From Capra hircus (taxonomy: Eukaryota > Chordata > Mammalia > Artiodactyla > Bovidae): a DNA stretch of 64,000 nt. Under the pieces are notes generated by a model. That model was not told the DNA's origin, made no database searches, and was given only the letters and a program-made list of their open reading frames with translations. Numbering within the stretch: the stretch's first letter is position 1; the number at the start of each line of letters is the position of its first letter. Where the stretch lies: positions 78,324,069 through 78,388,068 of the forward strand of contig NC_030811.1 of assembly GCF_001704415.2 (NCBI RefSeq), written 5' to 3'. Below are positions 20,486 through 30,549 of this stretch, in pieces. The translations under genes and the position numbers were made by a program.

Positions 20486-21842
20486 TTATACATATTTGAA
20501 ATCATCAATAAGTCAGGTCATGATACATAATTTCTTGATGCAGAACTAAAAGGCAATTTCAATCAGACTGAAATCCCTATGAACATAGTTACCACTGCCT
20601 GACAGTTATACAAAAGGTTTAATACATATTCATTAAACTATTAATGCATACATGATTAGACAACTGTTTTGTCCCTATTCTGAATTGCACATTACTAGGA
20701 TCTGTGATAAGAGATATCAACACCCTTCACTTGACCAGGAAATATTCCACTCCACTTTTCTTTTATGTTAATGATACATTATATTACACATGGCTTTCCA
20801 GCCCATAGATTGCTATGAAGGCATATATCTTTTTGATGTACAGGTACACTTCTCTGCTCATTTTACTTCTTTCAGACAAACTGAATTTTAATCTATCATC
20901 TGCAAAGACCCAAAGAGATTTCCTTTTGAAGCTTATATAGCTTGACTTCTAAATCATAGTTAAAGTCATAAAATAAGATGCATTGTTGCTATATACTTTT
21001 CTACAGTTACGTATTAATCAGGTTGATGTCTCTTATTATAAAGTCTATATATATAAAACTACTCTACTGAAAATATTTATTTTACTTATTTGTTTTATGT
21101 GCAGACTTTTGGATCCTTGTAGCCTTTCAAGCTTCAGTATCTCTTGTTCACAAAATCTAACTTTAAAAGTTTAAAATACTTTTACAATTTTAATTTCACT
21201 CTACTTTGTAGCTGTTCATTATTGTTATTAGGAATATACCAATATTTCCAAGTTCCCCATAATTGCCACCCCTTCCCATATTTGGAAATACCATATAATA
21301 AAAATCATTTTGAGTAAGCTTAGTTAGAGTGGGACTTTCAAGGGTAGTCTTAAAAATCTGGTGTCAGAAGGGAACTCATTCGTTGAGCTTTTCTAAATCA
21401 TAAAAACTGAATCTATAATACGAATTCTGCTTTTCCTGACTTTATGGAAATTAAGAAAAATCCTTTTATTCTTACAAATGGGACTGTCTTTTCTTCTTTT
21501 TTGAAAAACTAAGGGTGCAAGTACAATGTAGGACCATTAAAATGTTTCCCATTTTAAATATAATTTTTTAAACAAAGGAAAGTACACTTGGGAATCATGT
21601 AATATATGCACAGATTATTAAATTATGTATATTATTTCCCTGAGTTAATAAACAAGGTCTTAAAATATGACATTCAAATATACTTATTAGTGTAGGCATA
21701 AGGTGATTTTATTGGATGTTTAAACAGAGTCATTTAAAAACATTTTCACTTGACGTAAAAATACACACACACAAAGATAAAATATACCAACATCAATTAA
21801 TTTAAAATGACAATAGCACTTTCAGCTTAAGTAGAAGAAAAT
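20486..21842. other. Single-copy AT-rich DNA
   Basis: No gene or repeat recognised apart from a short CA run near 21,763. Confidence 0.5.
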
Positions 21843-22358
21843 AGGGATTGCTTGGTGGCTCGGTCTGGAGAAGGCAATGGCACCCCACTCCAGTACTCTT
21901 GCCTGGAAAATCCCATAGACAGAGGAGCCTGGTGGGCTACCGTCCATGGGGTCGCGAAGAGTCGGACACGACTGAGAGACTTCACTTTCACGTTTCACCT
22001 TCATACACTGCAGAAGGAAATGGCAACCCACTCCAGTATTCTTGCCTGGAGAATCCCAGGGGTGGAGGCGCCCGGTGGGCTGCCATCTATGGGGTCGCAC
22101 AGAACTGGACACGACTGAAGCGACTTAGCAGCAGTAGCAGGTGGCTCGGTCAGTAAAAATTCCACCTGCATCCTATGACACCTGGGTTTGATCCCTGGGT
22201 TGGGAAGATCCCCTGGATGAGCGCATGGCAATCCACTCCAATATTCTTGCCTGGAGAATACCCATGCACAGTGGTGCCTGGAAGGCTGCAGTCCATGGGG
22301 TCACAAAGAATGGGACATGACTGAGAGACTAAGCACAGTACAGCACAGCACAGCACAG
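21843..22358 (+). mobile_element. Bov-tA SINE split by a Bov-A2
   Basis: A short head (to 21,865) and the remainder (22,152-22,358) form one Bov-tA once the internal Bov-A2 is removed. The B-box-like 'gggtttgatccctgggttgg' is clear. The copy ends with a short (CAGCA)n tail at about 22,337-22,358. Confidence 0.9.
21866..22139 (+). mobile_element. Bov-A2 SINE inserted inside Bov-tA
   Basis: A complete dimer, from 'tggagaaggcaatggcaccc' to 'cgacttagcagcagtagca'. A perfect 12-bp TSD, ggtggctcggtc, lies at 21,854-21,865 and 22,140-22,151. Because the TSD is Bov-tA sequence, the order of insertion is certain. Confidence 0.96.
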
Positions 22359-22803
22359 AAGAAAATAATCTGCTTTAAAAAATAACAGCAAGTCAATACG
22401 ATCATCTAGGAATTTTAAAGTAACCACCTTAACATTTTCCCAAATTTTATGATAATACACTATGAGTAAACAATGAAATAGATTTGCCATCCAATTATTC
22501 ATCTACTATCCATTTCCATCTAGCACAATACTTACATATTCATAAATGTCAGTGGACATGTTTAAGAATCACAAAATAGAAAAATGGTCTTGTCAGCTCC
22601 CAACATCTGAAAAATCTCACTGTAAATTTTAATTATGTTTAATTTAGAACTTATTCATATATTGTCTCTCACAATTTCTTACACAGAATCATGCTTTCAA
22701 ATGAGATTTTTATTGTTGTTCAAATGATACATTAATTGACATGATAGCTGCCATTGTGTACCTCTTTTGTATCTCCTCAAATATTTAGTTCACTGCTATG
22801 GTA
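22359..22803. other. Single-copy AT-rich DNA
   Basis: Nothing recognised. Confidence 0.5.
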
Positions 22804-23782
22804 GATATACGCAGGTTAGGAAGCAACAGTTAGAACTGGACACAGAACAACAGACTGGTTCCAAATAGGAAAAGAGTACGTCAAGGCTGGATACTGTCAC
22901 CCTGCTTATTTAACTTATATGCAGAGTACATCATGAGAAACGCTGGACTGGAAGAAGCACAAGCTGGAATCAAGATTGCCGGGAGAAATATCAATAACCT
23001 CAGATATGCAGATGACACCACCCTTATGGCAGAAAGTGAAGAGGAACTAAAAAGCCTCTTGATGAAAGTGAAAGAGGAGAGTGAAAAAGTTGGCTTAAAG
23101 CTCAACATTCAGAAAACAAAGATCATGGCATCTGGTCCCATCACTTCATGGGAAATAGATGGGGAAACAGTAGAAACAGTGTCAGACTTTATTTTGGGGG
23201 GCTCCAAAATCACTGTAGATGGTGATCGCAGCTGTGAAATTAAGACACTTACTCCTTGGAAGAAAAGTTATGACCAACTTAGATAGCACATTGAAAAGCA
23301 GAGACATTACTTTGCCAACAAAAGTCTGTCTAGTCAAGGCTATGGTTTTTCCAGTGGTCATGTATGGATGTGAGAGTTGGACTTTGAAGAAAGCTGAGCG
23401 CCGAAGAATTGATGCTTTTGAACTGTGGTGTTGCAAAAGAGTCTTGAGAGTCCTTTGGACTGCAAGGAGATCCAACCAGTCTATCCTAAAGGAGATCAGT
23501 CCTGAGTATTCATTGAAAGGAGTGATGCTGAAGCTGAAACCCCGATACTTTGGCTATCTCATGTGAAGAGCTGACTCATTGGAAAAGACCCTGATGCTGG
23601 GAGGGATTGGGGGCAGGAGGAGAAGGGGACGACGGAGGGTAAGATGCTTGGATGGCATCACCGACTCGATGGACATGAGTTTGGGTAAACTCTGGGAGTT
23701 GGTGATGGACAGGGAGGCCTGGCGTGCTATGGTCCATGGGGCTACAAAGAGTTGGACATGACTGAGTGACTGAACTGAACTG
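22804..23782 (+). mobile_element. BovB LINE, 5'-truncated, reverse-transcriptase part
   Basis: It covers the C-terminal half of the BovB ORF and the 3' tail. A 118-residue block (22,933-23,286) contains the intact catalytic YADD at 23,005-23,016. The frame then shifts near 23,230 and continues 23,219-23,566 and 23,579-23,761. This is the least damaged YADD-bearing BovB block in the window but it lacks the endonuclease. A 6-bp atggta at 22,798 and 23,783 may be the TSD. Confidence 0.93.
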
Positions 23783-23911
23783 ATGGTATATTGAGATGTT
23801 CAATAAATGCTATAAAATATCTAGGAAGATATATGAAAATCAAAATAAAATGCAAAAATATATGATTAGGATTTGAAATGAATTATCATGAAAATTTTAA
23901 GAGAGAGGAGA

Positions 23912-24516
23912 ATTTTAAAAATTAATTTATTTTTTATTGAAGCATAATTGCTTTACAGAATTTTGTTTTCTGTCAAACCTCAACAGGAATCAGCCATAGA
24001 TATACATATATCCCTCCATTTTAAATCTTCCTCCCATCTCCCTCCTCATCCCACTCCTCTAGGTTGATACAGAGCTCCTGTTTGAGTTTCCTGAGCTATA
24101 CAGCAAATTCCCATTGGCTATCTATTTTACATATGGTAATGTAAATTTCCATGTTACTCTTTCCATACATCTCACCCTCTCCTCCCCCCGCCATGTCCAT
24201 CAGTCTATTTTCTATGTCTATTTCTCCATTGCTGCCCTGTAATTAAATTCTTCAGTACCATTTCTCTAGATTCTGTAGATATATACATTATTATGTATAT
24301 ATATGTACAATATATACATATTATATACATATACAATATACAATATATACATATTCTTTAGATATATACATTAGTATAAAATATATCTTTCTCTTTCTGA
24401 CTTACTTCACTCTGTATAATAGGTTCTAGGTTCATCTGCTTCATTAGAACTGACTCAAAGGTGTTCTGTTTCATGGATGAGTAACATTCCATTGTCTGCA
24501 TGTACCACAACTTTTT
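23912..24516 (-). mobile_element. Older L1 LINE, 3' end, antisense
   Basis: The L1 3'-UTR signature in reverse ('ttttattgaagcataattgc', 'tacagagctcctgtttgagt', 'catttctctagattctg') is clearly older than the abutting L1. It contains a TATATA-rich patch at 24,280-24,375. It stops at 'gtaccacaacttttt', where the younger L1 begins. Confidence 0.8.
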
Positions 24517-25177
24517 GTTGTTGTTGTTGTTTATTTATTTATTTATTTATTTATTTAGTTTTTTATTTTTTAAATTTTAAAATCTTTAATTCTTACATGC
24601 GTTCCCAAACATGAACCCCCCTTCCACCTCCCTCCCCATATCATCTCTCTGGGTCATCCCCATGCACCAGCCCCAAGCATGCTGTATCCTGCATCAGACA
24701 TAGACTGGCGATTCAATTCTTACATGATAGTAAACATGTTAGAATGCCATTCTCCCAAATCATCCCACCCTCTCCCTCTCCCTCTGAGTCCAAAAGTCCG
24801 TTATACACATCTGCGTCTTTTTTCCTGTCTTGCATACAGGGTCGTCATTGCCATCTTCCTAAATTCCATATATATGTGTTAGTATACTGTATTGGTGTTT
24901 TTCTTTCTGGCTTACTTCACTCTGTATAATCGGCTCCAGTTTCATCCATCTCATCAGAACTGATTCAAATGAATTCTTTTTAACGGCTGAGTAATACTCC
25001 ATTGTGTATATGTACCACAGCTTTCTCATTCATCTGTCAATGGACATCTAGGTTGTTTCCATGCTCTAGTTATTGTAACTAGTGCTGCAACTAACAATGG
25101 GATACATGTGTCCGTTTAAATTTTGGTTTTCTCAGGATATATGCCTAGGAGTGGGATTGCTGGGTGATATGGTGGTT

Positions 25178-25413
25178 GGCCACCTGATGCAAAGAGCTGA
25201 CTCATTTGAAAAGACTCTGATGCTAGGAAAGATTGAGGGCAGGAGGAGAAGGGGATGAAAGAGGATGAGATGGTTGGATGTCATCACCAACTCGAAGGAC
25301 ATGGATTTGGGTGTACTCTGGGAGTTGGTGATGGACAGGGAGGCCTGGCGTGCTGCGGTTCATGGGGTCACAAAAAATTGGACACGACTGAGTGACTAAA
25401 CTGAACTGAACTG
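25178..25413 (+). mobile_element. BovB LINE 3' fragment inside L1
   Basis: A 236-bp insertion from 'ggccacctgatgcaaagagc' to 'aaactgaactgaactg'. A perfect 9-bp TSD, atggtggtt, lies at 25,169-25,177 and 25,414-25,422. L1 sequence is continuous across it. Confidence 0.96.
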
Positions 25414-26672
25414 ATGGTGGTTTTATTCATAGTTTTTTAAGGAATCATCATACTGTTTTCCATAGTGGCTGTATAATTTACATTCCCACCAATGGTGCAA
25501 GAGCATCTGTATGTCTTCTTTGGAGAAATGTCTGCTTAGGTCTTTTTCCCACTTTTTGATTGGGTTTTTTGTTTTTCTGGTATTGAGTTGTATGAGCTGC
25601 TTGTATATTTTGGAAATTAATCCTTTGTCAGTCATTTCACTTGCTATTATTTTCTCCCATTCTGACAGTTGTCTTTTCACCATTGCTTATAGTTTCCTTT
25701 GCTATGCAAAAGCTTTTAAGTTCAATCGGGTCCCACTTGCTTACTTTTGTTTTTATTTCCATTTCTCTAGGAAATGAGTCATAGAGGATCTTGCTTTTAT
25801 TTACATCATCAAGTGTTCTGCCTATGCTTTCCTCTAAGATTTTTATAGTTTCTGGTCTTACATTTAGGTCTTTAATCCATTTTGAGTTTATCTTTGTATA
25901 TGGTGTTAGGAAGTGTTCTAATTTCATTCTTTTACATGTAGCTGTCCAGTTTTCCCAGCACCATTTATTGAAGAGCCTTTCTTTTCCCCATTGTATATTC
26001 TTGCCTTCTTTGTCAAAAATAAGGTACACATAGGTGCATGGGTTTATTTCTGGGCTTTCTATCCTGTTCCATTTGTCTATATTTCTGTTTTTGTGCCAGT
26101 ACCACACTGTCTTGATGACTGTAATTTTGTAGTATATTCTGAAGTCAAGAAAGTTGATTCCTCCAGCTCCATTCTTTTTACTCAAGACTGCTTTGGCTAT
26201 TTGGGGTCTTTTGTGCTTTCATATGAACTGTGAAGTTTTTTGTTCTAGTTCTGTGAAAAATGCCACTGGTAGTTTGATAGGGATCACACTGAAACTGTAG
26301 ATTGCATTTGGTAGTATAGTCATTTTCACAATATTGATCCTTCCTACCCAGGAACATGGAATATCTCTCCATCTGTGTTATGTAGTCTTTAACTTCTTTC
26401 ATTAGTGTCTTATGATTTTCTGTGTACCATTCTTCTGTTTCCTTAGATAAGTTTATTCCTAGATATTTAATTCTTTTTGTTGCAATGTTGAATGGGATTG
26501 ATTCCTTAGTTTCTCTTTCTAACTTTTCATTGTTAGTATATAGAAATGCAAGTGATTTCTGTGTATTGATTTTTTATCCTGCAACTTTGCTAAATTCACT
26601 GATTAGCTCTAGTGATTTTCTGATACTATATTTAGGGTTTTCTATGTACAGTATCTTGTCATCTGCAAACAG

Positions 26673-27644
26673 ACTCGAGGGACTCCCTGGACCTGCTCGA
26701 GCATCTACCCCAGACCAAAATCTGTCTGTCTACTGTATACTATATTATGCCTTTCATCAACTCTTCTGACATTAACAGGGGGCTATCCTCGACCACCTTT
26801 CTCTGGAGAAAATCAACTTAGGGCTCTAGTTGATAAGTCTCCTGGGCATGAAAGGAGCATTTCAATTCAAATCCCCCTGTTAGCATTCTAGCTTGCTTGT
26901 CAGGTTTATCCAGATTCTTGCAACTATGCATATGATTGTTCACAAACTGTGACACAGGAAGCCTAAGCATTCTAAAAATGTAGAGCCCTTCAAGGGGTGA
27001 AAAGTTTTATTAAAATAATACTGGTGAAGCATTTCATTGTTGAGCCAATGCTTGCTGCCAAGTTCCCATATCCCTTATGCATTGTGTGCCTGGGAGTGCA
27101 TTAGTTAATATAGTTGGAATGTAAGAAAAACAAGGAGTAGCCTTGGTATTAACCACATCAGACCTTTGAGCTATTAATAAGTTCTTTTTTTTGTTGTAAC
27201 CCACTGCACCTTTGCTCCATGAGAATGTAACTCTGTTTAGTACTTTCTGAGGCTGACACAGATTAGAGGTATAAAGAAAAAACACTTCAAGGGAAAATAA
27301 GTTTTCTGGTTGATCAACCTTTATCAAAAAAGGGTCATAAAATGTCAACAGGCCTCCAAGGCCAGAAGATAATGTACACAATATAAGACCCTTGTTTATG
27401 GGAAAGGTATGCAAAAAAAATCCTAGTTTCGATAAGGGCAAAACTGCTGGAATATTTGAGCTGACTCTGCATGACTCCGTATCTTTCATTTTCCTCCATG
27501 TACAAGTCAGGGTATAAAAGCTTGTTTTGAAAATAGTTACAGGCCTCGCTCACTGAAGCTTGGTCTCCCCGTGTCATTCTTTCATTCGCCAATGCCGTTC
27601 ATCCTGAGGGTATCCTTGGACTCTGCTGAGGCTGGACCCCAGCA
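26673..27644 (+). mobile_element. Endogenous retrovirus LTR, apparently solo
   Basis: About 970 bp of non-L1 sequence interrupts L1. It has a TATA box (tataaaa at 27,513-27,519). An R/U5-like segment follows ('ggtctccccgtgtcattctt', 'catcctgagggtatccttgg') and ends in CA at 27,644. No primer-binding site or gag/pol/env follows, and L1 resumes at once. The left edge lacks a clear TG start and abuts an L1 gap. Layout suggests a ruminant ERV, probably class II, but the family name needs a database. The 151-residue minus-strand frame at 27,034-27,489 has no recognisable domain. Confidence 0.65.
27513..27519 (+). promoter_or_regulatory. TATA box of the LTR
   Basis: tataaaa lies in 'gggtataaaagcttg', about 130 bp before the LTR's CA end, the usual U3/R position. 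It would be a pol II promoter element if the LTR were intact. Confidence 0.5.
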
Positions 27645-27689
27645 ACAAATGGGTGCTGAATTTTGTCAAAGGCTTTTTCTGCATCTATT

Positions 27690-27835
27690 TTCACTTTTAT
27701 GCATTGGAGAAGGAAATGGCAACCCACTCCAGTGTTCTTGCCTGGAGAATCCCAGGGATGGGGGAGCCTGGTGGGCTGCCATCTATGGGGTCACACAGAG
27801 TCGGACATGACTGAAGCGACTTAGTAGCAGCAGCA
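27690..27835 (+). mobile_element. Bov-A2 SINE, about 1.2 monomers, inside L1
   Basis: It runs from 'ttcacttttatgcattggag' to 'gcgacttagtagcagcagca'. L1 reads 'gcatctatt' before and 'ttgagatgatcatatc' after. The first monomer is mostly missing. The TSD is very short or absent. Confidence 0.92.
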
Positions 27836-28818
27836 TTGAGATGATCATATCATTTTTACCTTTCAATTTGCTAATATGGTGCATCACACTGATTGATTTG
27901 CATATACTAAAGAATGCTTGCATCCCTGGAATAAACCCAACTTGATCATGGTGTATGAACTTTTTGATATGTTGTTGAATTTTGTTTGGTACAGTTTTGT
28001 TGAGGATTTTTGCATCTATGTTTGTCAGTGATAATTGCCTATAGTTTTATTTTTTTGTGTTGTCTTTGCCTGGTTTTGGTATCAGGGTGATGCTGGCCTT
28101 GTAGGATGAGTTTGGAAGTATTCCTTCCTCTGCAATTTTTTCAAAGAGTTTTAGAAGGATAGGCATTAGCTCTTCTCTAAATGTTTGGTAGAATTCTCCT
28201 GTGAAGCTATCTGATCCTGGGCTTTTGTTTTGTGGGAGGTTTTTGATCACAGCTTCAATTTCAGTGCTTGTAATTAGGTTGTTCATAATTTCTATTTCTG
28301 CCTGGTTTAGTCTTGGAAGATTGAACTCGTCTAGGAATCTGTCCATTTCTTCCAGGTTATCTATTTTATTGCCATATAGTTGTTCATAATAGTATCTTAT
28401 AATCCTTTGTATTTCTGCGTTAGTCTGTTGTAACCTCTCCTTTTTCATTTCTAATTTTGTTGATTTTATTCTTCTCTCTGTTGTTCTTGATGAGTGGGAT
28501 AAAGGTCTATCAATTTTGTTTATCCTCTCAAAGAACCAGCTTTTAGTTTTATTAATCTTTACTATTGTTTCTTTCATTTCTTTTCCAATTATTTCTGCTC
28601 TGATCTTTATGATTTCTTTCCTTCTACTAATTTTGGGGTTTCTTTGTTCTTGTTTCTCCAGTTGTTTCAGGTGTAAAGTTAGGTTGTCTATTCAATGTTT
28701 TTCTTGTTTCTTGAGGTAGGGCTGTATTGCTATAAACTTCCCTCTCAGAACTGCTTAAAAAGAGAGAATTTCAAATGTTTTCTTTACACTTATATGTCTT
28801 TAGCTAGTTTCTTAAGAG

Positions 28819-28863
28819 TACAACATGACTGAAGCAACTTAGCATGCATATAGTCATGCACGC
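28819..28863 (+). mobile_element. 45-bp Bov SINE 3' tail insertion
   Basis: Only 'acatgactgaagcaacttag' and a few following bases of the Bov tail are present. It is flanked by a long imperfect TSD: agctagtttcttaagag (28,802-28,818) and agctcgtttcttaaagag (28,864-28,881), with one mismatch and one inserted base. Confidence 0.8.
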
Positions 28864-28881
28864 AGCTCGTTTCTTAAAGAG

Positions 28882-30292
28882 AAAATCACAGAACTTCTGT
28901 TGCTTGAATAAGTAAAACAACTCCAGGCATTGGAATATAAAGGAGAATCAGAAACAAGAAAACAGAATAAAAGAAAAGAAATTAATTAGAAAGCAACTTG
29001 AAAGAAACAGAATAAAAATATAGACTTACTAATAATTTTATAGGATAGTTTTTCTCCCAACTTTCTGACCCAGAAGATATTTTGAGATATTTCTTTAACT
29101 TAATGACTCAGTCACAAAAACAAAATGAAAACATGTTCTCAAAGAGAAAACTACTCTCTAAAATTAGCTACTTGAATCTTTGGCAAGTTTTGTACTCCAT
29201 TTACCTATCTCATCCAGGTGTTAAAGATTTCTAAGAAAAGTACTCCAAAAAATAAGGAAGTTCCAAGTGAGTTAATTTAAAATGTTAAACATCCCAAATA
29301 TCATGGTTCTTAGCATTCCATTCTACAAAGTATATATGGCTCTTAGGCAACAATGTGTTACATGGACAAGAATTCACTAGCAGTTCACATAGAAGAAAAG
29401 CTAATGGTTTTGTTGGAAACAAATCTCAAAATGGCTCCAAAAACTGACAGAAGTGGAGTAGGAATAGATGATCTTCAAATCTCAGTTCACAATATGAACA
29501 CAAAGTGTGACCTCAGTAGGGGTAACGCCTCAGGGGTTAGCCAATAAAGGGTACAATAAGTGTTCCCATCAATTAATTTTTCCACACCACTTTGATTCTG
29601 TGAGAGATTTTTCAAGGTTACAACTAGAAACTTGAATCATGAACTGGAAAATTTCTTTCTCCTGACTCCACTTCTTCTGATGTACTATTTTTTAGGTTTT
29701 GTCTCAGTATAAGAGTATCAAGATAAAACACAGTTCCTGTTGCTGACTTTGTGTGATTATAATCCAACTATATTAGACCAAAGTGAGTATAATCACTTAT
29801 ATGCCCAGGAACAACTAAACTGATTGTTAAAATATTGAGATAGTTCCATATCAGGTGATAACAGATAACGCCCCAAGCCATTTCAGTCCTCCTCTTTATC
29901 TCTCTACAATTCAGTCACTACAGAGTAAAATCAGAAGGTATCACAGGAGGCCTTGGTTGTGCACTTGTATCAGTTGTTAAATAATATTAAGTCACTCTAC
30001 TAAACCACACCTATGTATGTCCATGGAAAAGAAGTTTTCTTTTCAAGAACTATGGAATCCTTTTGGAAACAGTATTATTACTTTACAATCTCTGCCTCCA
30101 ACTGTATTTCTCTTAAAATTTCAGAGACTTCAGTTGAAAATCTTTGACAAAGGAGATTTAAAATGGCAACCATATCATGCCTCCCATCAAACACTTGTAA
30201 CAGGGAAACTGTAATAAAGACAAGGTCTGGCTTCAAGACTAATTAAATTCTAGTACCCTATCCATCTTATCAGGTTATTCTTTAAAGTACAG
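28882..30292. other. Single-copy AT-rich DNA
   Basis: No gene or repeat recognised. The small frames at 29,353-29,547 and 30,017-30,214 appear fortuitous. Confidence 0.5.
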
Positions 30293-30495
30293 TTCAATGG
30301 GTAAAGAATCTGCCTGCAAAGCAGGAGACACAGGAAATGCAGATTCAATCCCTGGGTCAGGAAGATCTCCTGGAGAAGGAAATGGCAACCCACTCTGGCA
30401 TTCTTTCCTAAAAAATCCCATGAACAGAGGAGGCTGGCAGGTTACAGTTCAAAGAGTCACAAGGAGTTGGACATAACTGAGTGCTTATGCATGCA
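30293..30495 (+). mobile_element. Bov-tA SINE, diverged
   Basis: It begins within the head ('caatgggtaaagaatctgcc'), keeps a B-box-like 'gattcaatccctgggtcagg', and has a mutated tail ending 'gacataactgagtgcttatg'. Confidence 0.85.
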
Positions 30496-30549
30496 GACAC
30501 AACTCAATTATACAACATGTATAATAACAAATAATTTTCATGGGCTGTT

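Larger units (their letters stand above)
25423..28577 (-). pseudogene. L1 ORF2, decayed and interrupted
   Basis: Remnant of the L1 ORF2 protein. Open blocks read on the minus strand. 28,577-28,047 (176 residues) covers the region before the reverse transcriptase and its N-terminal edge (N-K-S-P-G motif). 26,402-26,178 and 26,185-25,637 cover the C-terminal half, and 25,683-25,423 the region before the cysteine-rich end. The central reverse-transcriptase stretch is split by a Bov-A2 and an LTR, and the part just before the FADD motif is absent. Non-functional. Confidence 0.85.
24517..28757 (-). mobile_element. L1 LINE, long antisense copy with three insertions
   Basis: The tail is a T-rich (TTG)n(TTTA)n run at 24,517-24,560. 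The 3' UTR follows, then ORF2 read right to left, ending inside ORF2 at about 28,757 (5' truncated). It is interrupted by BovB (25,178-25,413), an LTR (26,673-27,644) and Bov-A2 (27,690-27,835). About 258 bp of ORF2 expected at the LTR site is missing. Confidence 0.9.

Noticed and set aside
27034..27489. 151-residue minus-strand frame in the LTR
   Set aside because: It has no recognisable domain, runs against the LTR's TATA direction, and is explained as a chance frame. I did not assign a viral protein.
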